A DNA stretch of 64,000 bases from Rhynchopus sp. YZ270_cl-10. Lineage: Eukaryota > Euglenozoa > Diplonemea > Diplonemida > Diplonemidae. The translations under genes were made by a program, and so were the position numbers. This document shows positions 10,859-21,115 of this stretch, piece by piece. Under the pieces are notes generated by a model. That model worked only from the letters and a program-made list of their open reading frames with translations, was not told the DNA's origin and searched no databases. The stretch covers positions 620,001-684,000 of the forward strand of contig OZ037868.1 in NCBI GenBank assembly GCA_964035575.1, read 5' to 3'. The first letter of the stretch is position 1. Each line of letters opens with the position of its first letter.

Positions 10859-10945
10859 CACCGCGAAGGCGGAATCGAACCGCTGCGGGTCACCCCGCCT
10901 ACAGATTTGAAGTCTGCAACCAACACCAGTTGATATCATCACGGC
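10859..10945 (-). tRNA. tRNA-Sec: selenocysteine tRNA (anticodon UCA), copy 1
   Basis: The 87-nt minus-strand gene has anticodon loop CUUCAAA on a CAGA/UCUG stem. It has a 6-bp D stem AUCAAC/GUUGGU closing only UGGU, a long variable arm GCGGG-GUGA-CCCGC, a T arm GCGG-UUCGAUU-CCGC, and a long acceptor ending in discriminator G. These are the hallmarks of eukaryotic tRNA-Sec. A TTTT Pol III terminator follows immediately. It implies that the organism makes selenoproteins. Confidence 0.96.
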
Positions 10946-10967
10946 GATAGGATACTCTGGTCCCATA

Positions 10968-10990
10968 CAGGGGTGTGCAACCTTCACCAG
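10968..10990 (-). promoter_or_regulatory. conserved upstream block of tRNA-Sec copy 1
   Basis: A 23-nt block centred about 35 nt upstream of the mature 5' end is identical in the two copies (11438-11460 for the other), while the sequence between it and the tRNA differs. Animal tRNA-Sec genes use upstream elements (TATA, PSE). This block is the best candidate here; its role is inferred from conservation only. Confidence 0.4.
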
Positions 10991-11325
10991 GCGGCGGGTT
11001 TGGCATTCCCCTCCCCCAAAAAAATTCCCCTCCCCCATAAAAACCACCTGACACCTCATATTGGGTGGTGGCTTTCCACAGAGTTCCCACACTAGTGGGC
11101 TCGCTGTTCCACATCTGCAGAAGCAGTTCACAGGTGCAGTCCTGTGCGACTTCTAAGGCACAAGTGGCAAAGGCAAAAAGTGCATTTAAGCAGGAAAAAC
11201 AAGAAAGTGCTTCAAACTGCTCAAAACACCGTTTTTCGGCCTTCTTTGGACAGATCACTCCCAGAAGGGTGCAAAGGTGTTGGGTCTTGGCACAAAAACG
11301 GACCACTTTTGGGTCAAACGAAAAG

Positions 11326-11412
11326 CACCGCGAAGGCGGAATCGAACCGCTGCGGGTCACCCCGCCTACAGATTTGAAGTCTGCAACCAACACCAGTTGA
11401 TATCATCACGGC
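11326..11412 (-). tRNA. tRNA-Sec: selenocysteine tRNA (anticodon UCA), copy 2
   Basis: The body is identical to copy 1 over all 87 nt, and the TTTT terminator is retained. I see no base that would make either copy non-functional. Confidence 0.96.
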
Positions 11413-11437
11413 GATAGAAGGCACCGATCCCATACAA

Positions 11438-11460
11438 CAGGGGTGTGCAACCTTCACCAG
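11438..11460 (-). promoter_or_regulatory. conserved upstream block of tRNA-Sec copy 2
   Basis: Same block as 10968-10990, at -26 instead of -23 from the tRNA 5' end because of a short insertion. Confidence 0.4.
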
Positions 11461-11603
11461 ATCACTGCTTTGGCTTTCCCCCCCTCGCCATTAAAACCAC
11501 CTGACAGCTCATACATGTATTGGGCGGTACCTTTTCACAGTTCCTCACAAACACTTCTATTTTCCCTAGATTAACGCGCTCCATGGAAAGTCGTTTGCTT
11601 TTA

Positions 11604-11625
11604 CCCCTTAAAGGACCACAGGTAA
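11604..11625 (+). mobile_element. possible solo piggyBac-type terminal repeat
   Basis: TTACCCCTTAAAGGACCACAG resembles the TTAA-CCCTTTA-GGACC ends of the piggyBac elements at 19.7 and 54.4 kb. Only one degenerate end is seen. Confidence 0.35.
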
Positions 11626-11756
11626 TTTTTATGTAGATCTAGCCGCAAAACGAAAGTGATGGGAGTGAAGGAGCGGGAGAGGGAGGAGAGAGGTTGGTCA
11701 AATTCGTGGATCTCAGAAGAAACGAACAGCAACAAAAAAAGAGAGAAAGATATTTA

Positions 11757-11793
11757 GAAGATGGACCTAAGCCTCGGGTGCTTAGTCACCTAG
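11757..11793 (+). repeat. mini-hairpin type A, copy 2
   Basis: CTAAGCCTCGGGTGCTTAG between AGATGGAC and TCACCT. It lies about 80 bp before a segment shared with 20.76 and 22.79 kb, the same relative place as copy 3. Confidence 0.8.
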
Positions 11794-11865
11794 AAGAAAA
11801 CTGTAAATAAAATACCAAAGCAACGTGTGACAATTTGTAAGTACAAACACCTCATTGCAGGCGCA

Positions 11866-12250
11866 GGTACAAATACATGGGAGATTGCGGCGAGAAGAGA
11901 AGGCGAACAGATGTATTAGAGCTGTTCTATTTCCTTGACTCATTGTGACAAAAACCGGGAAAAAAAATTCGGGGCTGTCGTTCTCAAACCATTTGCATAC
12001 GGGGAGGGTTTGGGAGGGAGAAAAACAATCAAACAAAAAAAAAATGTGGCAAATATTATGGAAAGCACGAACAGTCGCTTCATGCTAAGATACGTTGGGG
12101 AAAGTGTATACTGGATAGAGTGTATAGTGAATAGTGTCCTTCTGGCAAACAAAAAAAAAAACTTATGTCATTTGAAATGCGACACCTCTCGTTGACTGTG
12201 GACCTTAGTGCACCGGGAACGAAGCATTGAATACTGTTCGCATGTCGCAG
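11866..12250. repeat. segment shared with the CCCH-gene duplications (copy 0)
   Basis: It is homologous to about 20757-21090 and 22784-23105, starting with ATACATGGGAGATTG. It forms the 3' flank of the CCCH gene at 12273-12875, so all three paralogues share this downstream flank. Confidence 0.85.
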
Positions 12251-12272
12251 CCATGACGCCTTCCGAGATGCA

Positions 12273-12875
12273 TCACGACAAGTGGTGCATCTTTGCACGC
12301 TCCGTTTCATAGACACGATGGTGGAGCTGCATGTACTCCTGTGTTGCTCCAGCCGCGAGCTTCCAAAGGTGTGCAACAGGAAGGAGGATTTGCTCCAGGG
12401 CAAGCAAGGTGGTGAAGTTGATCTCGGGCACATGCTCGATTGCATAGTGAAGATTCGAGGCAACGACCCCAATGAGTGTAACGACGTCGTCATGACTGGG
12501 CACCAAGGCACCCCAGCCAAGGTCGAAGAGGCGCATTGCAACTTCTTGGTATGTTGTGGCATGGACCTGCATGCAGAAGGACATATCAAGCAGCAGCCCC
12601 TTCCGCAGTACACTGCAATGCTTCTCCATCAGCGACGGCATCGCCAGCTCTTCACGCTCTGCAGCACTCAGCTTCGCGTACTCGTCGATGTGCATGAAGC
12701 GACACTTCCTGCCTTGCACAACGCACTTCGAGGAGCGCACCAGGTTGCACCATGCTGCAGAGGGAGAGTCGTCTGTCTTCTTCCCTTTCTTCTTCCCCTC
12801 AGCCTTAGCCTCAACCCATACCGCCTCCACTTCATCAACCTCTAAGGGCGGCATCTCTGAAGGAAAAACACACAT
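12273..12875 (-). CDS. CCCH zinc-finger family protein, single domain
   Basis: 200 codons. After a short acidic and lysine-rich N-terminus comes C43-x7-C51-x6-C58-x3-H62, the spacing of CCCH (C3H) zinc fingers. The shared YAKLSAAEREELAMP helix and a roughly 100-residue alpha-helical region ending ...LEQILLPVAHLWKL follow. CCCH fingers usually bind single-stranded RNA, so a role in mRNA regulation is inferred. Compared with its paralogue at 21.3 kb it ends about 45 residues earlier with a different tail (KMHHLS) and has a different first five residues. No intron is seen. Confidence 0.82.
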   Translation of the reverse strand: MCVFPSEMPPLEVDEVEAVWVEAKAEGKKKGKKTDDSPSAAWCNLVRSSKCVVQGRKCRFMHIDEYAKLSAAEREELAMPSLMEKHCSVLRKGLLLDMSFCMQVHATTYQEVAMRLFDLGWGALVPSHDDVVTLIGVVASNLHYAIEHVPEINFTTLLALEQILLPVAHLWKLAAGATQEYMQLHHRVYETERAKMHHLS

Positions 12876-13458
12876 TTTAAGAATTGAGAAAAAAATCTGT
12901 GAAAATTGAGAGTAAAAGGGAAGAGGGAAGAGGGAAGAGGGCCAAAAAGAGGGGGGTCTTTGCGGGGTTTTTTTGGTTTACTCTATTTTTTTTTGGGGAT
13001 TTTTTTTTGGGGGCATTTTTTTTTCGTGGGGATGGGAGAGGTTTTTGGATGGGAGATGGGTGGGCGGTTTACAAGATGATGGGGTTTTTTTTCCCCTTCC
13101 CCTCCTTTCTCTGGAGGACAACAAACACGTCCCATTTAGTGGTTCTTTGCTTTAGACACTCCCATGCAGAAGGCGGCAGCACCTGGGAGGGGGGGAGAAG
13201 AAATGGTAGTTGGTAGTGCGAGCACCTCTGCTGATGGAGACAAACAATCAAGAGAAGGTTGAAAGCACGCAACCGCCCCACCATACACTGACGGACGCAG
13301 ACACTGTAGAAAGGTTTGAACGAATAGCCTCGTGTTCTTATTCATCTAGAAAAAAAAAAAAGAAAAAAAAAACTCTACTTTTTGTCATTCGTCTCAGAGT
13401 CGCAGAACTCTTTTTTTGTCGTCAAAAAGAAGAAAAAAACACCTAAAATTTCTTATGT
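12876..13458. other. intergenic, homopolymer-rich
   Basis: Purine tracts and long T- and G-runs fill the first half. A G-like motif (about 13202-13245) and a degenerate C-type hairpin (13261-13310) are the only structured items. Confidence 0.6.
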
Positions 13459-14728
13459 TGGGGTGTTCCGGGGTATGGAATTTTGGGAATTTTCATTTCA
13501 ATTCACAACTCTTCACAACTTTTCACAACTCTTCACAAAAAAGTGCGTGTGAAGAGTTGTGAAGAGTTGTGAAGAGTTGTGAACAGTTGTGAACAGTTGT
13601 GAACAGTTGTGAACAGTTGTGAACAGTTGTGACGTGGCGAGGTCTGGGTGGTGCCTGGGCACCCACCTACCCAGGTAGGTACAGGGCACCTTGGCGGACG
13701 TTGTTTGGCAACACAGGCGGTTCTGTGTGCAAAAAGTGCTTAAAACGGTGTGGCTGACCCGACAATTTGGGCCCTTTCGGGCCACGTGTTTTTAGGTGTT
13801 TTTTTCAACTTTTTAATCGGTTTGCATTTTTGGGATCCGCCCGTGCAGTGGTGGGGTCAATGTTGAAAATTGGACAATTTTATGACCACTTAAATTTTTG
13901 GAAAATATGAGCCCGGTCATTAATAGGCGGGGCCATTTTCGGATAAAATTGTCCCCAAAATCCGGTTTGGCTTCAACACTAAACGAGGAGCACTCGTCAA
14001 GCTCTCGAAACTATGAGGAGGGCCCTGGAGGCTCTCGACCCAAGGGAGTTGACAGGTCTTGTGGGTGGGCCTTGGGAGCGTTGAAACCTTCTTTCCCCTC
14101 TGACAAAAAACTGGGGACAGCAGCAAGGGATCACCCACTTTTCGAAGTGGGTGTCGTCGTATCTAGTATAGTCTCCCGTTTAGACCCCAGCTCAGAGCAA
14201 GCAAAACAGGTCACCCCCTGGCAAAAATAGCACCAAAACTTTTCTGGCGAAGCCAAGGTGCGCAACATTTCGGGTAGACCTGCGGGCTACCACTCGGAAT
14301 TTTTAGCTGCGCCGCAGGCGCACGGTACGCTACTTTTTTATGAGTTGCGAACATGTTGAAAAAAAAAAGACAACAAGCGAACTAGCCGCGGACTTCCGTC
14401 GTCCTCCTCGCACAGGGGGTGGGGTGGTACGGCCAACTTGACCCACGGACCCACGCTAGCTAGCCCTGTGCACAGCACACTTGACCTGACCAGTCCTGCA
14501 AAAAACCCTGGAAAAAAAGCCCCCCCTTTTTTTAATCCAATTCACAACTCTTCACAACTCTTCACAACATCTGTGTTTTTTTCATCCAAATTTTCATTTC
14601 AATTCACAACTCTTCACAACTCTTCACATAAAAATGGCAAATACTATGTTGTGAAAACTTGTGAAAACTTGTGAAAAGTTGTGAAAACTTGTGAACGTGC
14701 CCAAAATTCCACACCCCGGAACACCCCA
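13459..14728. mobile_element. non-autonomous DNA transposon, 1270 bp, TIRs and 5-bp target duplication
   Basis: The ends are inverted repeats of about 28 bp (TGGGGTGTTCCGGGG... and its complement), flanked on both sides by TATGT (13454-13458 and 14729-14733). Just inside each end are decamer arrays in inverted orientation (TTCACAACTC / GAGTTGTGAA at 13503-13633 and 14538-14695). The interior holds a K-type segment (13826-13967) and J-type palindromes (14245-14337) that recur elsewhere in the window. No transposase frame is visible. I cannot place it in a superfamily. Confidence 0.82.
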
Positions 14729-14851
14729 TATGTGCACAATTGGAAAAAAAAATTGTGTTTCTCTTCACGATGCAGATCAGGTATTATATTGTTCTCCCTC
14801 TTCTGAGGAAGAAGAAGATATTGGGAATGGGGTGAATATTTTTTGTTTATT

Positions 14852-14910
14852 TTGATAAATTGTTGGAGTGTAGTTGCCTCGGTTGTGTTGCCACAGTTTG
14901 TGCAATCTGG
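14852..14910 (+). repeat. mini-hairpin type D, copy 1
   Basis: Type D is about 60 nt: a T-tract, then GATAAATTGTTGGAG, GTAGTTGCCTCGG, and a TTGTG...CACAG/GCAATC 3' half. TTGC pairs with GCAA and GTG with CAC. This copy lacks the usual 3' CTCCAC. Confidence 0.75.
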
Positions 14911-14940
14911 GGTGGCCCGGGGGCACGCGTTTTTTTTTTT

Positions 14941-15255
14941 CAAAAATAAAAAAAATCACAAAAAATCACAAAAAATCACAAAAAAAATAATAGTAAATTA
15001 TCACGGCAATATAAAAAAAAATCACAAAAAATCACCAAAAAGTCACAAATAATCACGGCAATCAAAAAAAAAAATCACAAATAATCACAAATGATCACCA
15101 AAAATCACAACAATAAAAAAAAAATCACAAATAATCACAAATAATCACAACAATCAAAAAAAAAATCACAAAAAATCACAAATAATCACAAATAATCACA
15201 ACAATCAAAAAAAAAATTACAAATAATCACAAATAATCACAAGATTTTTTGTGAT
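14941..15255 (+). repeat. A-rich minisatellite (AATCACAAA units)
   Basis: About 300 bp of irregular repeats of AATCACAAA and AATCACAACAATC separated by A-runs. It ends with a partly inverted copy (TTGTGATTTT) near 15245-15280. Confidence 0.85.
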
Positions 15256-15539
15256 TCTGTTGCGACCTCTTGTGATTTTCTCCTAAAAAAAAAGAACACA
15301 ATTTCAGCCGCGCCCACGGGCCACCCCACAATCTTCACTTTCACTTTTTTTTGATACTCTAGGGGGAGGGGAAGAGGGGGGAAGATTAAAAAAACAAAAG
15401 AAATGCAGATTTGTCCACGCGAGCGAGCCTTGCCCATCCAAGGGCACAACAAAAAAAACAAGTAATTGCTATCGGAAAAAAAACGGGGTGTGATGTGGAA
15501 CTCCATCCTGTAGAAATAATCTACAACACGCCCAGCATT

Positions 15540-15890
15540 CTGCTCTTCTGCAGGTATGCTAACGCTCTTCGTACGCTGCCAGACCCACTGGGACGCCAGC
15601 ATCTGAAACGTTCAAGAAGGGGGGCTGTCCTCTTCGTCCAGCACCATCTGCTCGATAGCGTTGTTGGACGCCCGCTCGGCAGGCTCGGCGTGGTCCAGCT
15701 CGTTTTTGTCCACAGGCTCCCCACATTGTCGTCGTCGTTGGAGCAGTGCGGAAGGAACACAGAATGCACAGACTACAACACATCGATCACACCAGGCGCA
15801 TCAGCACCTCCAGCAAATCGCCAGGATGCTACGGTGGTTTCGAAAATCGCGCGGAGTTTTCCACAGCACACCCCGCATTTTTCTTAGCAA
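15540..15890 (-). pseudogene. GC-rich decayed coding remnant
   Basis: This GC-rich island sits in AT-rich DNA. On the minus strand one frame reads ...NELDHAEPAERASNNAIEQ and then stops soon after, while the protein-like sequence continues in the neighbouring frame. No frame spans the whole island and I recognise no family. It is most likely an old gene fragment; an exon of an unseen gene is possible. Confidence 0.3.
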
Positions 15891-16004
15891 TTACTTGTCC
15901 TTGTTGTTATTGTTGTTTTCAACCACCTTCCTTCAACCCTCGTAGGATCAGTTGTTATTTTTTTCGCGAAAACATGAAATTACACATTTCAAGAGAACAA
16001 ATTT
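15891..16004. other. AT-rich spacer
   Basis: Nothing notable apart from a T-rich tract. Confidence 0.5.
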
Positions 16005-16787
16005 AAAAGGGTCCTTATTTGCATTTTTGGGCTCCGCCCGTGCAGTGGTGGGGTCAATCTCGAAAATTGGACAATTTTTTGACCACTTAAATTTTGAGAA
16101 ATATGAGCCCGGTTGCTTATACGTGGAGCCCATTTTCGGCTAAAATTTTCCTCAAAATCTGGTTTTGTAAAATTGACCCTTTACTCCCCCCCCACATCGA
16201 TTTCAATACTATACCTTACTTCACCTACGGTTGCCCTTACAGGGGGGTGAAGGAAGGTAAGTTGAAAAAGGGTCCTTATTTGCATTTTTGGGCTCCGCCC
16301 GTGCAGTGGTGGGGTCAATCTCGAAAATTGGACAATTTTTTGACCACTTAAATTTTGAGAAATATGAGCCCGGTTGCTTATACGTGGAGCCCATTTTCGG
16401 CTAAAATTTTCCTCAAAATCTGGTTTTGTAAAATTGACCCTTTACTCCCCCCCCACATCGATTTCAATACTATACCTTACTTCACCTACGGTTGCCCTTA
16501 CAGGGGGGTGAAGGAAGGTAAGTTGAAAAAGGGTCCTTATTTGCATTTTTGGGCTCCGCCCGTGCAGTGGTGGGGTCAATCTCGAAAATTGGACAATTTT
16601 TTGACCACTTAAATTTTGAGAAATATGAGCCCGGTTGCTTATACGTGGAGCCCATTTTCGGCTAAAATTTTCCTCAAAATCTGGTTTTGTAAAATTGACC
16701 CTTTACTCCCCCCCCACATCGATTTCAATACTATACCTTACTTCACCTACGGTTGCCCTTACAGGGGGGTGAAGGAAGGTAAGTTGA
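16005..16787. repeat. three identical tandem 261-bp units (K-type repeat)
   Basis: Units begin near 16005, 16266 and 16527 and look identical base for base, so the array is young. Each contains the palindrome GGGCTCCGCCC followed by GTGCAGTGGTGGGGTCAAT. Diverged relatives occur inside the 13459-14728 element and at 55722-55950, so the unit is a piece of a transposon family that later expanded in tandem. Open frames inside it are by-products of the repeat. Confidence 0.93.
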
Positions 16788-17762
16788 AAATGGATTCGAG
16801 TGAGGGCTCTAGTGAGTCCTTTGCTATGCTTAGTGCACATGAAATATTACATTGTAAAAATAATGCATTTTTTTCACATCATGTATGTTTTCGCCTGGAT
16901 CTCTGCTGCGAGCTGCTGTGTGCCGGTGGTTTGCTACCTTTTCTGTGCTGATATAATTGTGCTTTTTTTGTTTGTTCGTATTTTTTATTTTTTGTTTTTT
17001 TTAAATTGAAATATTTAGGTAGTAACCTAGACAACCAAAGGGATGTGCTACACTACAAAAAAAAATTCCATTTTTTTTCTTCGTTTCTTTTTTTTGTGTC
17101 GTCGTCCCTCTGTGACATTTCCAATGGACATAAACCCAAAAGACGGGACATTTTTCGGAGGGGCGCACATCTAACAAATGTTTTATTTTGCAAAGGATTG
17201 CCCTACGCCAGCATGTGTTTTAGTTGTTACGTTTCCTTCAATCGTTCTTTCAATATAGCCTTCCACCGTTTTCCTTTTAAAAAAAAGGGAAACTTCAAAG
17301 ATGCATGTGTCTCTCTTGCACACATCTAAAAAATGGGGGTGAGCGTCTGAGAAAACGTTCACAACGCAGGATCTAAGGAAAAAAATGTAAAAATTAAAAA
17401 AAAATTAAAAATGAGAATGGTAGTTGTTAGTGCAGACACCTCAACGGATGCAGACACAATAAATCCATCCAAAAAAAAAGGGAATCTCTGACAACACAAT
17501 CTCTCAGAAACTTTTGCAAATAAATAATTGGGCGCTCTATCATCGTCGTGAGACACGCAACAGGCTGTGCGAGCTTGTGAAAAAATGTCTCCTCGTTGAT
17601 AGATCACCCAGATAATAAAGGAAAAATGCAAAAAAACAAAAAAACAAAAATTAATCTATAAAAAAATCTTGAAAACAAATGGGACAGTCCGACATCCATC
17701 GCCTTCAAAAAAAAAAAAATCAAAAATCTATGACGTCGTTTCCTGTTCTTTTTACTCATTTG
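16788..17762. other. intergenic AT-rich region
   Basis: It contains a type B hairpin (17297-17328), a G-like motif (17411-17460) and many A/T tracts. No gene is supported. Confidence 0.6.
17297..17328 (+). repeat. mini-hairpin type B, copy 1
   Basis: Type B has an outer AAGATG/CATCTT stem, an internal loop, and a short inner stem around a CTCTC-containing loop. Here the inner stem is ATGTGT/ACACAT instead of the common GTGC/GCAC, a paired change. Confidence 0.78.
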
Positions 17763-19520
17763 TTAGAAGTGTCTGGCACGCTTGGGCTTCCTGCACGACG
17801 GGGGGTGGTCCACCGGGAGGTAGTTGTTCGAACGCGTGAAGGTCACATTGGTCACAACCTCATTGTTGGTATCACGGATGGGAGCACCCGAACCTGCGGA
17901 GCCAAAGTTGAAGAAGTCTGCGTCCTCTGCCTTGCGCTTGCCGGCAGCCTTTTTGGTGTGGTTCTGCTCGTTAATTTGCTCGTCGAGGGCAAGCTTATAC
18001 TTTTTGCGGTCCTCTCTGGTCGGAGTTTGGGCGTACAGAGCGGGGGCAGTGTTTCTCTTTGGGGTGACAACCGTTGGCACTGAGAGACGCCCTTGACGTC
18101 TTCTGGACACGGACACTTGAGTGTTAACAGAACGCATCGAGGGCTCACTGCAGGCACGTGTCGTGAGCAGGGAGGAGGTGACCTGGGCACGTGGTGTCGA
18201 CGGTGTGCAGGGGAGGGTAGATTCGAGGGGGTAGTCCTGCGGAGCGCCTGGACGGGAGGAGCATGACTTCTCGCGTTTGGGGGTGACGGCGAGCGAGCAG
18301 CCGCGGGACATACGGCCGCAGAAGTCGTCTTCGTCCTGCTGTGGTTGCGGGGCCTCGTGTGATGCCTGTGTCTGTGTATGTGCTTGTGCCTCTGCTGCCT
18401 GTGTTGCCTGTGTCTGTGTCAACAGCTCCAACTCCGTAATCCTCGCGTCCCTGTCCGCCTTCTCCTCCCCCACCTTCTCCAACAGGCTCCGCACCCCATG
18501 CAACTCGACCTTGAGCGTCTCAATGCGTTTGTCCTTCTGCACCGACAGCCTCCTCTCCTCCTTCACCCGCTGCGCCATCTCCTCCCCCTTCTCCTCCGCA
18601 ACGGAGTACAGCTCCAGCTGCTCCTTCGCCTCGAACAGCTCCTTCTCGAGGGAGTCGTTTGTTGTGTTTGCCACGTTGAGGTCGTCTGTCAAGGTCTTCA
18701 TCTTGAGGGTCGTGTCGGCAAGCTCTGCCGCCACAGTGTCGTAGTCCTGTTCCGCCTTGGCAAGGTTGCGCTTGAGAGGCTCAAGCGTGTCCACACGCTC
18801 CTTAAGGGACGCAATCTGTTCCTGCAGGATTACCTCTCTGTGTTCCTTTTCTTCGTTTGCGGTGTCAAGGCTGGTAGTCAGCTCGGTGATGCGTGTCTGG
18901 TGCTGGTCGATCTGTGCGTGCATCTGCGCCATGTCCTGCTGCTGGGTGTGCAGGGAGGCAATTTCGTCGCGCAGCTGTGCGTTCTCTGCGGTGATTTGTT
19001 TGTGCTTCTTTGTCTTCGACTTGAGGTCCTTTTCTGCGGCGTGCAGCTTTGCCTCGTTCTCGTTGCACAGCATGTCGCGGTTGGTGCGGTAGCTGTCGAA
19101 GTCTTTTGTGATGACAGCGTTTTCGCTGCGTTGCACCTCCTCGCGACGTTCGCAGGCATGGAGGGCGAGAAGCGTGTCCTCGGTCTTACGCTGCAGGTCA
19201 AGCATCTTCTGCTGCACTGCCTCGGAGTTCGTCGTCAGCGCGGTGAGCTGTTCATTCGCACGCTTCAGATCCTTCTTTGAACGCTTCTCCGACTCCTTCG
19301 CCGAGCTGAGCTGCTCCGTCAACGCATTGATCCTCCCCAGCACGTCCTCCGACACAGGCTTCGCCTCACGCTGCTTCTTCGGTGTCTTCCCCACCTTCGG
19401 TGCCTTCTGCTTCTTCGGCGTGCTCGGCGCAAGGGCAGGTACAGTCACAGCGTCCTGCTCCACCCAGCTCTTACCCTCAGCTCCAACGCTGGCACGGGGT
19501 GTCTTCGAGCGCTTTCCCAT
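17763..19520 (-). CDS. coiled-coil protein with S/TP-K/R motifs
   Basis: 585 residues from ATG at 19520. A longer upstream frame is AT-rich and unlike the protein. The N-terminal 60 residues are basic with repeated TPKK motifs (STPKKQK, KTPKKQR). Residues about 65-385 form one long heptad coiled coil. A Q/T/A low-complexity hinge (TQTQATQ) follows, then a C-terminal region with more proline-directed sites (VTPKREK, CTPSTPR, VTPKRN) and a basic tail KPKRARHF. The many CDK-type sites flanking a rod suggest a cell-cycle-regulated structural protein of nucleus, spindle or cytoskeleton. That is inference; no family is recognised. Confidence 0.85.
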   Translation of the reverse strand: MGKRSKTPRASVGAEGKSWVEQDAVTVPALAPSTPKKQKAPKVGKTPKKQREAKPVSEDVLGRINALTEQLSSAKESEKRSKKDLKRANEQLTALTTNSEAVQQKMLDLQRKTEDTLLALHACERREEVQRSENAVITKDFDSYRTNRDMLCNENEAKLHAAEKDLKSKTKKHKQITAENAQLRDEIASLHTQQQDMAQMHAQIDQHQTRITELTTSLDTANEEKEHREVILQEQIASLKERVDTLEPLKRNLAKAEQDYDTVAAELADTTLKMKTLTDDLNVANTTNDSLEKELFEAKEQLELYSVAEEKGEEMAQRVKEERRLSVQKDKRIETLKVELHGVRSLLEKVGEEKADRDARITELELLTQTQATQAAEAQAHTQTQASHEAPQPQQDEDDFCGRMSRGCSLAVTPKREKSCSSRPGAPQDYPLESTLPCTPSTPRAQVTSSLLTTRACSEPSMRSVNTQVSVSRRRQGRLSVPTVVTPKRNTAPALYAQTPTREDRKKYKLALDEQINEQNHTKKAAGKRKAEDADFFNFGSAGSGAPIRDTNNEVVTNVTFTRSNNYLPVDHPPSCRKPKRARHF

Positions 19521-19709
19521 AGTTGTTTTTGTGTGACGTCTTTGAAACCTAGAGAGAAAAAAATACTGCAAAAAAAAAAAAGGGGGCCTGCCCAACGTAG
19601 ACGCAGGAGCATTGCTTGCAACGCAAAGTATCGAACCCCAGAGAGTATTTCTGGACAACGATTTCTAGGGGGGGAAATTGGTAAAAATAGGCAGTTCCGT
19701 TTTTTTTTT
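19521..19709. other. upstream flank; left side of the piggyBac target site
   Basis: It holds a fragment with ATCGAACCCCAGAGAG, also seen at 62835, and ends in AATAGGCAG plus a T-tract. The same sequence occurs uninterrupted at 22637-22660. Confidence 0.6.
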
Positions 19710-20720
19710 TTAACCCTTTATGGACCACGACCGGTTTTTTCGATTTGCTAGGATCTTCTCTCCCATAGGTAAAATGAGATCCGATGCATATTTTTGATCG
19801 TACCTGGCCGCAATTGAAAGATTTTGAGCAGATCTTTCAAATGGAGCAGAAATCGAAATAAAATGAGAAAAATGGAAAATGGAAAATTGAGGGGAGCTGA
19901 TATTTTTTTCTGAAATTTTTGAAGAAAAAAATTATTCCGGCTGCGCACCTGTTTTTTCGGTTTTCGAAAATGGCTTCATTTGAAAGATCGGTTCAAAATC
20001 TTTCAAAAGAAAAAAAAATCGATCAAAAAGTCCTAGTAGATAATGTCTCACTGCATGGAGAGAAGGTACCAACCAACTACATATACCGTAATTGTACAGA
20101 GGTTGGACAGTACAAAAGTTGGGGCTTTTGGGACTTTTGGCCAACTTGGCATGGTGCTGAACAAAGGTGAACGCCGCATCCCCCGCACATGTAATCTGTT
20201 TTCAGACGCCTGTTTCCCAAGCAAGAAGAAGTTGTCGACCAACACCCTCCTGCCAGTGTCTCTGTACCTTGACCGTGTTGATATAGATTTTCTGTACAAT
20301 GTCCCTCAAAAGACAAAATGCAATAAATACACGGAGAAGAGGCACATCCAGTTCAGGGTCAGGAACTGCAACGACGCGTGTTACTTTGCCCAGTCGCGGG
20401 TATTTTCCATTATTTTAGTTTCGTTCTGAAGACCGTACAAAATGGTTCCCTGCACACCAAAGTTTGAATCCTCTGATGACTCAAGCGCGTCAGAATGGTA
20501 CATTATTCCCAAAAAATGACCCAAAATACCCTATTATGTGATAATGCCGGGTGTGGATGAGAGGGGATGAGAGCGTCAAAAAAAATCGAATCTTGCGTCT
20601 TTTGAAAGATTTCGCACAAAATCTTCTCATTAAAAAAAAAAATCTTCAAAAAGTCCTAGTGGAAGCCAATTTAGGTGGTTGCGTGGACATATATGTCCCC
20701 TCTGGTCCTTAAAGGGTTAA
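19710..20720 (-). mobile_element. piggyBac-type DNA transposon, internally decayed, with TTAA duplications
   Basis: The 1003-bp body (19714-20716) starts CCCTTTATGGACC and ends with the inverted GGTCCTTAAAGGG, and TTAA lies directly outside each end, as piggyBac does. A minus-strand frame within it has VDNFF followed by a basic stretch, reminiscent of the catalytic core of piggyBac transposases, but only about 80 codons stay open. Element length (about 1 kb against 2-3 kb for complete ones) also says it is a deletion derivative. A related copy is at 54417. Confidence 0.85.
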
Positions 20721-21115
20721 ATGGAGAAAGGCGCTGTTCAAAATAAGCGGGGAAGGGGAAAAATACATGGGAGATTGCGGCGAGAAGAGAAGGCGAACAG
20801 ATGTATTAGAGCTGTTCTATTTCCTTGACTCATTGTGACAAAAACCGAAAAAAATCGGGGCTGTCGTTCTCAAACCATTTGCATACGGGGAGGGTTTGGG
20901 AGGGAGAAAAACAATCAAATAAAAAAAAAAATGTGGCAAATAGTGCGATGCTGATACAGTCGCTTCATGCTAAGATACGTTGGGAATAGTGGACATGGAT
21001 AGATGTCCCTCTGGGATACAAAACAAATTATGCGATTTGAAATACAAAGTCCTCTTGTTCACTGTGGACCTTAGTGAGTGACCAGGGCGGACCCGTAATC
21101 ATGCTGTTCTTACAT

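Larger units (their letters stand above)
10690..11550. repeat. tandem duplication carrying two tRNA-Sec genes
   Basis: About 10690-11090 and 11160-11550 are homologous with an offset of 467 bp. Identity is highest from about 170 bp 3' of the tRNA through the tRNA to about 50 bp upstream of it. The spacer and far-upstream parts have drifted (short insertions, a different C/T-rich block). Both tRNA bodies are unchanged, which suggests selection on both copies or a recent duplication. Confidence 0.9.

Noticed and set aside
16094-16612. Repeated 85-residue frames in the 261-bp units
   Set aside because: They recur only because the DNA repeats; diverged relatives do not keep them open.
18277-19280. 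Long plus-strand frames over the coiled-coil gene
   Set aside because: Cys/Ser/Leu-rich antisense of heptad repeats.
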